A stretch of DNA of 64,000 nt from Bos javanicus (taxonomy: Eukaryota > Chordata > Mammalia > Artiodactyla > Bovidae): assembly GCF_032452875.1 (NCBI RefSeq), contig NC_083876.1:27006001-27070000 (forward strand), written 5' to 3'. The position numbers were made by a program, and so were the translations under genes. The notes below the pieces were generated by a model. That model had not been told where the DNA came from, made no database searches, and saw nothing but the letters and a program-made list of their open reading frames with translations. Below, piece after piece: positions 11,060 through 21,965 of this stretch. Numbering within the stretch: position 1 is the stretch's first letter; the number at the start of each line of letters is the position of its first letter.

Positions 11060-11182
11060 CTCGATGGATATGAGTCTGAGCAAGCTCTGAGAGTTGGTGA
11101 TGGACAGGGAAGCCTGGTGTGCTGCGGTCCATGGTGCTGCAAAGAGTCAGACACAACTCAGCAACTGAACTGAACTGATCTA
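10846..11182 (+). mobile_element. BovB 3' end, plus strand (right arm of the composite)
   Basis: From CCCTTGGACTGCAAGGAGAC to the tail CTGAACTGAACTGATC. By eye it differs from the inverted left arm (8963-9305) at many positions, so the two arms are separate old insertions, not a recent duplication. Confidence 0.92.
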
Positions 11183-12536
11183 TCTCACGTCTCTCCTCAG
11201 AATTTTTTTCCAAAAATTATTTGATGACTTACAAACAGAAATTAGACTGTTAGAATGTAATTACTTATACTTGCCACATTCTATAAATCTTTAGTCACAG
11301 CCTAACAACAGAATGTGAGCACAAGTATATTCTTGTAGAATAAATGGCCCACAATTCCCTAAGGGAATACATCCTTTTGAGAATAAATTGCATTCACCAT
11401 GTTGCATTATTACATTTATTTTAGAACTAGAGGCTAAATCCATAAAACTTGTAATGATGTTTTTTTCCCCCTCCCAGGCTTATGGGAAAAGACTTATTTT
11501 CACAACTACTAAGTCATTAGAAGCAATGTTAATTTACTACTATCTCAAGTCTTTTCATCTCTAATCTACATTGATTTTCTGTCCTGAACAGAAAGTGTGC
11601 ATTTTTAATGCTTCAGCTGCAATACATTTCCTTTTGGATATTTTTTCCTGCAAAAAATGAATCAAGTACTCAAAACAACTGCCTAAACATAGATTAATAA
11701 TTTCCTAGAAATGACCAAATACAGTACACAAATTTTTAGGACAGTCATATTACTAGAGTGAAAGAAACATATGACTTGGGAGTAGGACACAGAACTTACT
11801 CCTCATATTGCTATTGGTTATAGTTTCCATGGGGACCTGAGCTCCTTAAAAACTTAAAATTCAAACCATGGCTGGTTATCAGTAAATAGTAAATTCCAAA
11901 AACATGGAGTTTTTTTTTTTTTCCCCATACAAATTGAGTTTCTATTTGCTTTTGCACACCCTCTGAGGAATCTGTACATGTCCCAAACTGCCATAACAGA
12001 ATGGTTTTATAAAATAGGTCTTAGCTTTGTTTTCTGATAACTCCATGTGGCCTTCAAGACTTGTCCCAGATGACATGGGTTTCCTTTCTTTTAATAAACT
12101 GGCTCAAGGAAAAGCAAAATCAAGGACGTCAGAACAGATGACATGTTGTCTGAAGCTGACCCATTGATGTCTTTTTATGCTCTGCCCTCCCTCAAAGGAG
12201 AGAAGGATATGTGTCAATTCACAAAGAAATACTCGTTGATAAACCATTATTAATATGTTAAATAATAATATAGGAAAAAAAAGTGTCTCAAATTAAGGAA
12301 GCAAAGTTTAGTACTCAGCAACAATGTGAAATTATTCATCTAAAATTTTAATATGCAAACTGAAAGCAGTATTCAATTCTTCATTATTTCAGAAGAATGA
12401 GTAGAGGTTTAATGACAGTCTAATAGTTCATTATTTAAAAAAAAAAAACAAGGAATGACAATTCATGAATATTGGCTTCTCTTTCTAAACATCATATTCC
12501 TGCTTCCTGAAATCAGCTGTAACCGTACTAGTTTAA
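11183..12536. other. Intron, nothing recognised
   Basis: About 1.35 kb of AT-rich sequence. I recognise no family, exon or RNA gene. Short homopolymers lie at about 11911 (T) and 12439 (A). Confidence 0.45.
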
Positions 12537-12787
12537 AGGACTTCCCTGGTGGTTCAGACAGTAAAGAATCTGCCTGCAATGCAGGAGACCCAGGTTCAAT
12601 CCCTGAGTCGGGAAGATCCCTTGGAGAAGGGAATGGCAACCACTCCAGTATTTTTGCCTGGAGAATTCCATGGAGATGGGATCCTGGCAGGCTACAATCC
12701 ATGAGTTGTACATAACTGTTGTTGTACATAATGCAAAGCACATAACTGTTGTACATAACGCAAACAGCTGGACATAACTGAGCAACT
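12537..12787 (+). mobile_element. Bov-tA SINE with an internal short-repeat expansion
   Basis: Head GGACTTCCCTGGTGGTTCAG, body GGCAACCACTCCAGTATTTT, and end GCTGGACATAACTGAGCAAC. Between CAATCCATGAG and CAGCTGGACATAACTG, about 55 extra bases made of imperfect TTGTACATAACTGTTG units replace the usual few bases. Confidence 0.9.
12704..12765. repeat. Imperfect tandem repeat inside a SINE
   Basis: The unit GTTGTACATAA occurs three times (about 12706, 12722 and 12751) with ACTGTTG spacers and an AATGCAAAGCACATAACT variant. It is not part of normal Bov-tA. Confidence 0.75.
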
Positions 12788-13477
12788 TGTACATCATGTC
12801 ACATACTATTTTAATCTCTTAATTTTTTGGTAACAAAACAGGATACTGATCCCAGTTTTTCCCACTTGTTTAATTTGGATTACTTATTATAACCTAAACT
12901 GATGTCATAGAAAAACTCTATAGGAATAGTAATATACATACATGAATGTTTTGGTATATAATGAGGGTATTTTTTCAATTATATAGAAATGAATTCTCCT
13001 ACCAGCTACTTAAAGCTCCTTGAAATAAATGTGGAGATACTTCTGTTCTTAATATATACTATAAATCATATGCAAATTATGTTTATATACATACATATGT
13101 ACTATGTATATATATGAATTACCATTATCAAATGTTGATTGCCATAAGAAACAATTTTAAAATATCATTTTAATTCATTATTTCAGGAAATTAAGGATAC
13201 TCTCTGATACTATCCTTCTGCAAAAATAAAATGTGCACCATTAGGGTTTTGTGTTCTTAATTCTGGAGACAAAAGGTCATTTCCTCACTAAATACATAGC
13301 AAATACCATTAACCTTGATATAAGAATGATATAAATTGCAGACAGCAATTTAAAATCTAACTGCTCTTCAAACGGCAAATGCTATGACAGATTTTGGATC
13401 TGCCAAAATCTTAACAAAACCTGTTTTCATTTGTCAGATAAATTATGGCCCTTTGAGCTGTGCACATAAAAGGTAGT
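12788..13477. other. AT-rich intron
   Basis: Contains an alternating TATATACATACATATG-type stretch at about 13078-13118. No other element recognised. Confidence 0.45.
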
Positions 13478-13640
13478 TCAGTATGGTAGTTAAGAGTATG
13501 GCTTTGGTTAAGAGCATGGGTCCATATCCCGACTCTGCTATTTCCTAGTTACATGAGTTTGAACAGAAAATTTACAAAGTTAATGTGAGGTTTGTAGGAT
13601 TTGTAGAGGAAGTAATCTAGTAGCATCTGTGAACGGTGAT
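13478..13640 (+). mobile_element. MIR SINE remnant
   Basis: GTGGTTAAGAGCATGG-like start (TGGTTAAGAGCATGGGTCCA), CTGCTATTTCCTAGTTACAT core, and a GTGAGGTTTGTAGGATT 3' part are diverged but collinear with MIR. Confidence 0.7.
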
Positions 13641-14743
13641 GGAAATGGTAAGAAAAGAAGATATATGATTCCTATCACTGTGATTTTGGTATGTTGTTCT
13701 CTTCTCTTGTTTTTATGAAATCTGAATAATGGATTTTTAGCTATTTTGAATTCATTTCTAGTTTTGAGATGAGTTTAACTGACCAAGTCAGTGGTTTCAA
13801 GCTCTGCAAGGTATTCTTCTTTCTTTCAAAATAACTTGGTTAAATACGGAGAAAGGGAGGGAAGGAGGGTGGGGAGAGGGTAAGAGGAAAGAAAAGGAAG
13901 GAATGAAGGAAGAGAGGGAAGAAAGAAAAAAACAGGAAAAAATAATGAGAGTTATGACAACATGTTTTGTGGTAATATCACCAAAAAAATTGCTGTGCCT
14001 TTCCCAGTTAGGAACCACATACTCCTCAGATTATCTTAGACAATTTAAAGCATGCAATTCATCAACATTTTTTGTCATTAACTAATACCTACTGGATATC
14101 TCAAATCATATTCTGCTTGCCAGTGTCTTTAGCCCAAATGAAGATGTATCTGGCAATTTCATTTATGACATAAGGTAATTCTTTCATGGGAGCCATTTGT
14201 ATGTATTTATGTATGAATTATTCCACCAAAGTTAATCTGGGCTTTTCTTTGGGACTCTTGATGCTACAGAGTTATGCAATACAGATACTTTTTATGGATT
14301 CTTGCTTCAAATGTCTTTTGCTTGGAATTGAAATCATCCATTTAATTTTACTTCAACATATTATATTCTTTGAAATGCCAGAGGCCTTCAAAGGGTACTA
14401 ATGAGTTCTTGTCCCAATTAACTGTTGTAAATTTTTCTTCTTTGTTCTTATGAAAGAGAAAATTAGTTAAGGAAATGAAACTCATTACCAATACTCTAAA
14501 TTTTATTTGTTGCTACTGTGCTCAGTGTTTCAAGGATGCCCACATGCTTATTTTAGGCGGGGAGGAAGCTTTCAATTAATAGAATAATATGTACCATCAA
14601 TAAATTGAAACTCTCTACAAATAGCAAATGTGGAAAGTGACACTTTTTTTCTTAGCCTCTATTTTTGGGCATCTGCCTTTTTGTTTTAGCAAAATTAGGC
14701 CTACAGGTAATGAACACATCATTACACTCTGTGATAACCTTGA
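13641..14743. other. Intron with a purine tract
   Basis: Apart from the GA-rich tract at 13846-13950 nothing is recognised. The ORFs at 14186-14401 and 14628-14849 carry no known motif, and the second partly overlaps an L1 tail. Confidence 0.4.
13846..13950. repeat. GA-rich low-complexity tract
   Basis: Purine-rich plus strand (GGAGGGAAGGAGGGTGGGG and AGGAAGGAATGAAGGAAGAG), grading into A-rich sequence. Confidence 0.85.
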
Positions 14744-14880
14744 GGGGTGGGATGGGGGTAGGATGGGAGGGAGGCTCAAGAGAAAGGGGATACATGTATA
14801 CCTAAGGCTGATTCACAGTTATATGGCAGAAACCAATACAACATTGTAAAGCAATTAGCCTCCAATTAAAAATAAATAGA
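14744..14880 (+). mobile_element. L1 3' UTR end with G-rich tract
   Basis: A G-rich start GGGGTGGGATGGGGGTAGG is followed by TACATGTATACCTAAGGCTG, AAAGCAATTAGCCTCCAATT and an A-rich end. This order is typical of artiodactyl L1 3' termini. Confidence 0.8.
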
Positions 14881-14884
14881 AGTT

Positions 14885-15430
14885 ATCACAAAGGAAAAGT
14901 TCATTTTAATAAGAGAAAAACAATAAATATCAAAATGAAAATGTATGATATTTAAAAGGGTAAGGATCTTTACTAAGTGATCTATACGTAAAAATTGTTA
15001 TGGTAAACCCTAAGGCTCCACAGAAAAATGAGCAATGAATACAGCATGACAATCCCTTGAAAAGGAAATAAAAATGGCTAATGAAAATATGAAAAAAGTT
15101 CAATTCGGTAAGATAAGAAATGCAATAAAAATGATACTTTTTCTTTCAGTAGATTAAAAAAATATGAGAACAGATAACATTCAGGGTTAGAAGGGGTGCA
15201 GTGAAAAACACTGCTGTACATTGGTGGGAGGATAATTTAATAAAATGATTCTGGATGCATAATTGTCAACTATATACTAAAGGATTTAAACTTGTTCATA
15301 TTATTTAGTTATATTTAGGTATCTTTTTTTAAGGATCAAAATCACAAATGAAGATGAGGGCATTTTTTATGGTGATGATTACAGGGAAATATTTATCATA
15401 AAAACATGAAAACAGTATGATGTATAATGA
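14885..15430 (+). mobile_element. Old L1 (ORF2 end / 3' region), diverged
   Basis: AATGGCTAATGAAAATATGA, then GTGCAGTGAAAAACACTGCT with GTACATTGGTGGGAGGATAA, match the order of the conserved segment after ORF2 in mammalian L1. The edges are uncertain. Confidence 0.55.
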
Positions 15431-15440
15431 TATACACATT

Positions 15441-15650
15441 ATTGTTGTTGTTTAGTTGCTAAGTTGTGTGGGACTCTTTTGCAATCCCTGTTACCCACCA
15501 GACTCCTCTGTCCATGGGATTTCCCAGGCAAAAATACTGGAGTGGTTTGCCATTTCCTTCTCCAAGGGATCTTCTTGACCCAGGGATCAAACCTGCATCA
15601 CCTACACTGGCAAGTGGATTCTTTACCACTGAGCCACCAGGGAAGCCCCT
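15441..15650 (-). mobile_element. Bov-tA SINE, minus strand
   Basis: It starts with the reversed tail ATTGTTGTTGTTTAG and ends with the reversed head GAGCCACCAGGGAAGCCCC. Nearly full length. Confidence 0.94.
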
Positions 15651-15659
15651 GATATATAC

Positions 15660-15710
15660 CATAGCATAATATATTTATTATATTACATAATATATAATAA
15701 TATGTAAAGA
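15660..15710. repeat. AT-rich low-complexity tract
   Basis: Repeated ATAATATATTTATTATATT-like sequence, only A and T apart from occasional C or G. Confidence 0.8.
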
Positions 15711-15730
15711 GTTAAATAAACAATGAAATT

Positions 15731-16578
15731 GCTGTTGTTGTTCAGTCGCCCAGTCGAGTCTGACTCTTTGTGACCCCATGGACTGCAGCACACCAGGCCT
15801 CCCTGTCCATGACCATCTCCCGGAGTTTTCCCAAGTCCATGTTCATCGCATCAGTGATGCCATTTAACCATCTTATCCCCTGATATGTTCTTCTTCTCCC
15901 TCAATCTTTCCCAGCATCAGGGAGTTTTCCACTGAGTCGTCTGTTCTCATCAGATGACCAAAATACTGGAGCATCAGCTTCAGCATCAGTTCTTCCAGTG
16001 AATATTCAGAATTGATCTCCCTTAAGATTGATTGGTTTGATCTCCTTGCTGTCCAAGAGACTTTGAGGAGTCTTCTCCAGCACCACAGTTCCAAGGCATC
16101 AATTCTTTGGCATTCTGCCGTCTTTATGGTCCAGATCTCACAACCGTATGTGATCACTGGGAAACCATAGCCTTGACTAGATGGATCTTTGTCAGCAGAG
16201 TAATGCCTCTGCTTTTCAACACACTGTCTAGGTTTGTCATTACTTTCCTGCCAAGGAGCAATTATCTTCTGATTTCATGGCTGCAGTCACCATCCACAGT
16301 GATTTTGGAGCCCAAGAAGAGGAAATCTGTCACTACTTTCACTTTTTCCCCTTCTATTTGCCATGCAGTAATGGGGCCAGATGCCATGATCTATTCTTTT
16401 TTTAATATTTAGTCTTAAGCCAGCTCTTTCACTCTCCTCCTTCACTCTCATCAAGAGGCTCTTTAGTTCCTCTTAACTTTTTGTCATTAGAGTGCTATCA
16501 TCTGCATATCTGAGGTTGTTGATGTTTCTCCAGCCTATCTTGATTCCGGGTTGTAACTCATCCAGCCTGGATGCCATC
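15731..16578 (-). mobile_element. BovB 3' half, minus strand (older copy)
   Basis: From the reversed tail TTGTTCAGTCGCCCAGTCGA through the coding region to the RYADD catalytic segment (reversed near 16500-16530), reaching CCAGCCTGGATGCCATC. It carries many substitutions and small indels relative to the other copies. It abuts a BovB segment of opposite orientation. Confidence 0.92.
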
Positions 16579-16934
16579 AAGGTGTATATTATGTCAGCAA
16601 ATGTGGGAGACCCAGCAGTGGCCACAGAACTGGACAAAGTCAATCCTCATCCCAATTCCCAAGAATAGTTGTAATGAAGAATATGCTAACCATCAGGCAA
16701 TCATACTCAACTCCCATGCAAGAAAGGTCATGCTTAAAATCTTGTATGCTAGGCTTCAGCATTATGCAAACCAAGAAATTCAGACGTCCAAGCTGGGTTT
16801 AGAAAAGGAAGAGGAACTAGAGACCAAAGTGCCAACATTTTCTGGATTATAGAGAAAGCAAGGGATATTTAGAAGAAAACATCTATCTCTGTTTCATTGA
16901 CTATGCTAAAACCTTTGACTGGACCATGATCAAA
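16579..16934 (+). mobile_element. Inverted 5' part of the same BovB
   Basis: The plus strand encodes QQMWETQQWPQNWTKSI through the start of RT motif A (FIDYAKTFD-like, about 16894-16920). These lie upstream of the minus-strand piece in an intact BovB. A few hundred bases of the element between them are missing. The arrangement is a 5' inversion with deletion at the switch point. Confidence 0.88.
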
Positions 16935-17852
16935 GAAATAGCCACATGAATTCCAAAATTATTTGATATTACTTAAAATAAAAATACACATATTTGAGAT
17001 GTAGCGTAATCAGATACATTTCAATTGCACACAGATGAACAAAATGTACAAAAATATAAATAAGTTTCAGTTGTGAACTGATGAAAGTGCTTATCTCTAT
17101 TTTTATATTGAGTTGTTTTATATTGTGATGTAAAATGACAAATATAGAAATCATAAGAACTTACATTTTCAGGGGAAAGGAAAAGAAATTTCATTGTTAA
17201 TATCTCAATATCCAGAATACAGGAAGACTATGGATATTTCTTAACTGCTGCAGTACCGTGTTGTTAGTTATAGCTTGTTGCCAATTTTGCATTTTCCTGC
17301 TAAACCCAGATCCTTCTTTGACCAGAATTTCTGTCACCTATGATTCCATTCAAGTTTGTTTAACTAAAATTCTTTTTATCATCTTTAGGCAAACTGAAAA
17401 TCCTTTATTCCATTTTTATGGCAAATTCTCTATTTTCATGAATCAACTTTTGAGTTTCAGCAGGGCATCACAGCCATGAGATTCCACTAATTTGATATAT
17501 AGAAATGGTTTGTTATATAGAAATTACATAGAAATAGGTAACTAGTATAGAAATTGAGTGATACTATAACACAAACCTAAAATAGATAGCATTAACTCTG
17601 AGACAAGGTGGCAGATGGAGGCCAGAAGGACAGTGAGAAGACTATCAGGGAAAACAGGAAAAACAGTAAAGAAATGGTTTTTGAGGACTGGAGAAAAGAA
17701 GGCTCACAACAATTATTGTGGGAACAATAAGGCTAAATATTGCCTGCAGTAACTTTGAAGGTAGAAAATATATCTACAAACTTGTGGATCTGGCTAATGG
17801 GATTTCCAAGCAAATGGTTGACAGTATTATTCGTCATCTTTTAGCTACGCAT
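16935..17852. other. Intron, possibly an unassigned retroviral-type remnant
   Basis: AT-rich to 17580. The stretch 17580-17852, continuing after the SINE to about 18420, is less AT-rich and could be an old LTR-retrotransposon internal remnant, but I cannot support a family. Confidence 0.3.
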
Positions 17853-17863
17853 AACATGATATT

Positions 17864-18074
17864 GGTAGGCTGTAGTCCATGGGGTCGCTAAGAGTCGGAC
17901 ATGACTGAGCGACTTCACTTTCACTTTTCACTTTCATGCAGTGGAGAAGGAAATGGCAACCCACTCCAGTGTTCTTGCCTGGAGAATTCCAGGGATGGGG
18001 GAGCCTGGTGGGCTGCCGTCTATGGGGTCACACAGAGTTGGACACGACTGAAGCGATTTAGCAGCAGCAGCAGC
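17864..18074 (+). mobile_element. BOV-A2 SINE, 5'-truncated, with target duplication
   Basis: The second half of the first unit, the CACTTTCACTTTTCACTT linker and a complete second unit ending in (AGC)n. Perfect 11-bp duplications AACATGATATT lie at 17853-17863 and 18075-18085. Confidence 0.95.
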
Positions 18075-18085
18075 AACATGATATT

Positions 18086-18684
18086 ACGAGAGATGAGCTA
18101 AAGGAACAGTCCCGTTTTCAAGTACAATTTAGAGGGTACATTGTTAACTGAAGACTTGCTAGGTTGGAAAATAAAAATTTCACTTTTACAGCATCTCCAG
18201 CTGGCAAAAGATTTTCCAAGTAAAGACGTTGCCTCTAGAAAAAGAACAAATTCAGAATGGTGTCTGCAAGTCAAGATCAAATCAAAGATGCAATGCTAAG
18301 ACATGCAGCTAAGACTTCAGAAAGATTTCAGAGATCCTCTCAATTATATAAAAGCTCTAACAATCTTAAAGGCATGTCATGACATTGTAACTCTTATGGA
18401 ACACTGGAGACTATATCTTATATTGAAAAGATTTGTGCATATGTAATTTAAGAAGATGAGTTTAATTTGGTACACAGAAATATCAAAAAAATTTTTGAGA
18501 GCTGTAGCAGTTTAAAAGTGGTAGAGAGTTCAACCAATAACTTAGATTACCATACTCTATTTCAAATTGCCTATCAGGCTCTTATTAGTCTATACAGTTC
18601 AGTATTATTTTCAAATGATAATAAACACAATTTTTTTAAAAAAAGCTAAGCTTTTAAATACCAACCATTGTGCCAACATCATTT
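18086..18684. other. Intron, nothing firmly recognised
   Basis: See the note on a possible old LTR internal remnant for the first 340 bases. The rest is AT-rich with no recognised element. Confidence 0.35.
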
Positions 18685-18686
18685 TA

Positions 18687-18747
18687 TATTGAGTTGGTCA
18701 AAGAGATGTTACAGAAAAACCCAATGAACTTTTTGGCCAACCCAATA
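18687..18747. mobile_element. Mariner-type MITE (internally deleted)
   Basis: Terminal inverted repeats TATTGAGTTGGTCAAA and TTTTTGGCCAACCCAATA are flanked by TA on both sides (18685-18686 and 18748-18749), the mariner target. GTTACAGAAAAACCCAATGA remains from the interior. Confidence 0.88.
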
Positions 18748-18989
18748 TAATATCCCACTCACTCCTCAAAACAAAGAAGCAAAAAACTTTTAAGCCATTC
18801 AAAAAATTTGATCCACACCTAGATTTTTATTCCAGGAACTTTATCACAAGTGGACATGACATACTTATATGGTGATACTCAGATTAACACTATTTATTAG
18901 AATAAAATCATGGAGGAGCCTCAAAGTCTAATGGAAGAGGAATGGTAAATTGAGACTGTTTCACGTAATGGCATGTAACAATTAAATTA

Positions 18990-19607
18990 AAGCATGTGGC
19001 TGACTTTATTTTGGGGGGCTCTAAAATCACTGCAGATAGTGATTGCAGCCATGAAATTAAAATATGCTTGCTCCTTGAAAGGAAAGTTATGACCAACCTA
19101 GACAACATATTAAAAAGCAGAGACATTACTTTGTCAACACAGGTCCATCTAGTCAAGGCTATGGTTTTTCCAGTAGTCATGTATGGATGTAAGAGTTGGA
19201 CTATAAAGAAAGCTGAGCACCAAAGAATTGATGCTTTTGAACTATGGTGTTGGAGAAGACTCTTGAGAGTCCCTTGGACTGCAAGGAGATCCAACCAGTC
19301 CATTCTAAAGGGGATCAGTCCTGGGTGTTCATTGGAAGGACTGATGTTGAAGCTGAAGCTCCAATACTTTGGCCACCTGATACTAAGAATGGACTCATTT
19401 GAAAAGACCCTGATGCTGGGAAAGAATGAGGGCAGGAGGAGAAGGGGATGCCAGAGGATGAGATGGTTGGATGGCATCACTGACTCAATGGACATGGGTT
19501 TGGATAAACTCCGGGAGTTGGTGATGGACAGGGAAGCCCGGCATGCTGCAGTTCATGGGGTTGCAAAGAGTCGGACACAACTGAGCAACTGAACGGAACT
19601 GAACTGA
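18990..19607 (+). mobile_element. BovB 3' end
   Basis: It begins in the segment ACTTTATTTTGGGGGGCTC and is collinear with BovB to the tail CTGAGCAACTGAACGGAACT. It has no frame break across nearly 200 codons. Confidence 0.94.
18996..19592 (+). pseudogene. BovB RT C-terminal open frame (198 codons)
   Basis: The longest undamaged BovB 3' coding piece in the window. It encodes GGSKITADSDCSHEIKI, VVMYGCKSWTIKKAEHQRID, FELWCWRRLLRVPWTARRSN and MRWLDGITDSMDMGLDKLRE to the native end TQLSN. The RT catalytic core is absent because of 5' truncation, so it has no enzymatic function. The opposite strand is also open for 195 codons over 18908-19495. Confidence 0.88.
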
Positions 19608-19642
19608 GTCAATATAATCACTGAACTGAGTCAATATAATCA
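19599..19642 (+). repeat. Perfect 22-bp tandem duplication at a BovB tail
   Basis: CTGAACTGAGTCAATATAAT plus CA occurs twice in a row, at 19599-19620 and 19621-19642, with no mismatch. The unit contains the last BovB tail bases plus flanking DNA. Confidence 0.95.
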
Positions 19643-19664
19643 CAATAATTACTTTCATTGTTAA

Positions 19665-19790
19665 TGTAAGAAACTAAGGATTGGTTAGGTTATGTTGTCC
19701 AAAGTCATACAGAATTTGGTAGGTTAAAGATTTTAACCCTAGAATTATGACTACAGAAAACCCACTCCCACACACTGTACCACTTCCTTT
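19665..19790 (-). mobile_element. MIR remnant, minus strand
   Basis: GAAACTAAGGATTGGTTAGG, then GTCCAAAGTCATACAGAATT and CACACACTGTACCACTTCC, follow the reversed MIR order. Confidence 0.65.
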
Positions 19791-21096
<1,306 letters not shown>

Positions 21097-21116
21097 CTAA
21101 AATAGCAAAATAGGAT
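21097..21116 (-). other. NKAIN2: 3' splice acceptor of NKAIN2 exon 2
   Basis: On the minus strand the exon is preceded by a T-rich stretch ending CTATTTTAG, directly before GTTTGTGTG. The polypyrimidine tract is modest and broken by A and G, so the acceptor is weaker than the donor. Confidence 0.9.
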
Positions 21117-21183
21117 ATATAGATAAGCACAATGATGAGAGAAAAAAAGGATCACATTGACATGATAATCAGCAACTATAACT

Positions 21184-21429
21184 GTGTTACCATATCTGGC
21201 ATTTGTCTTTAACAGTGCGAATGACATTTTGGGGTATATTTCAAAGGAAGACTATGAGAGCTATGGATCCAGAGACAGCTGCAATCCTTTCAGGGATGAT
21301 TTTGTGGCGGCATCAAGTAGTATTCGCAGGATGTCATCTGTGCAGTCACAGGATAAATTATATTGTCATATGCACTGTCAAACACTTGAAGTCATCAACC
21401 AGCAAGCTTGGGGAATGACGTCCCCATGA
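21184..21429 (+). other. Unassigned open reading frame, 81 codons
   Basis: An open frame beginning 88 bp from the NKAIN2 exon 2 acceptor on the opposite strand. It contains SKEDYESYGSRDSCNPF and SSSIRRMSSVQSQDKL, of mixed, protein-like composition and more GC-rich than the flanking intron. A pyrimidine tract ending TCTTTAACAG (21206-21215) precedes TGCGAATGAC and resembles a splice acceptor. A second plus-strand frame (21203-21418) is open over the same bases. I recognise no family. It may be a retrocopy remnant, an antisense exon or chance. Confidence 0.25.
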
Positions 21430-21524
21430 AGGGTTTGTTGTTAGAATCTGCTCAGATGTCATCGTATAAGTTGGGAATGGAACACACGGGGTTGATGGAG
21501 AGGAAAAAGAACTCTTCAGCAAGT

Positions 21525-21665
21525 CAGGAGACCAGACTTTGGATGTTGCTCTGTCACAGACAGCCGTAGTGCCCCAGGAAGTCATTTCTTTTCTCTGGGG
21601 GTCTGATTCCTTATTTGTAAAATGTAGGACTTTGACTAATGTCTAGGGTCCTTCTAACCTTAAGA
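21525..21665 (+). mobile_element. MIR remnant
   Basis: TCATTTCTTTTCTCTGGGGG, TTCCTTATTTGTAAAATGTA, and a CTAGGGTCCTTCTAACC end are the conserved MIR 3' half. Confidence 0.8.
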
Positions 21666-21690
21666 GGATTAGATTATAAATCAAATGTAA

Positions 21691-21706
21691 CTTTTTTTTT
21701 TTTTTA
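21691..21706. repeat. Poly(T) run
   Basis: An uninterrupted T run. No SINE or L1 body is attached. Confidence 0.85.
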
Positions 21707-21886
21707 TCATATCCAGTTATCTACAGTAACCAGGAAAAAAGGAGGGCCCTAAAAGAAACTTCAAACAATGGAAAAAAAAATAAAGCATCACTGTTTAAAC
21801 ACAAGAAACAAGGGATTTCTAATTCTTCTATATTCATCTGTGCTTAGAAACTTACAATTAAGTCATATGTAAAAATCTAAACAGTG

Positions 21887-21958
21887 GGAAGAAAAAACCA
21901 AAACCAATCAACCAACCAACTCACCAAAAAAACCCCCCAAAAACAAAAAAAACCCTGA
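21887..21958. repeat. A/C-rich low-complexity tract
   Basis: AACCAATCAACCAACCAACT followed by A and C runs. No G in the last 50 bases. Confidence 0.8.
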
Positions 21959-21965
21959 GACTGAC

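Noticed and set aside
8963..11182. Recent large palindrome
   Set aside because: The BovB arms differ at many positions and start at different element positions, so they are independent insertions in opposite orientation.
17580..18420. Retroviral internal (gag-like) remnant around the BOV-A2
   Set aside because: The impression rests on composition and vague order only. No family-specific segment could be named.
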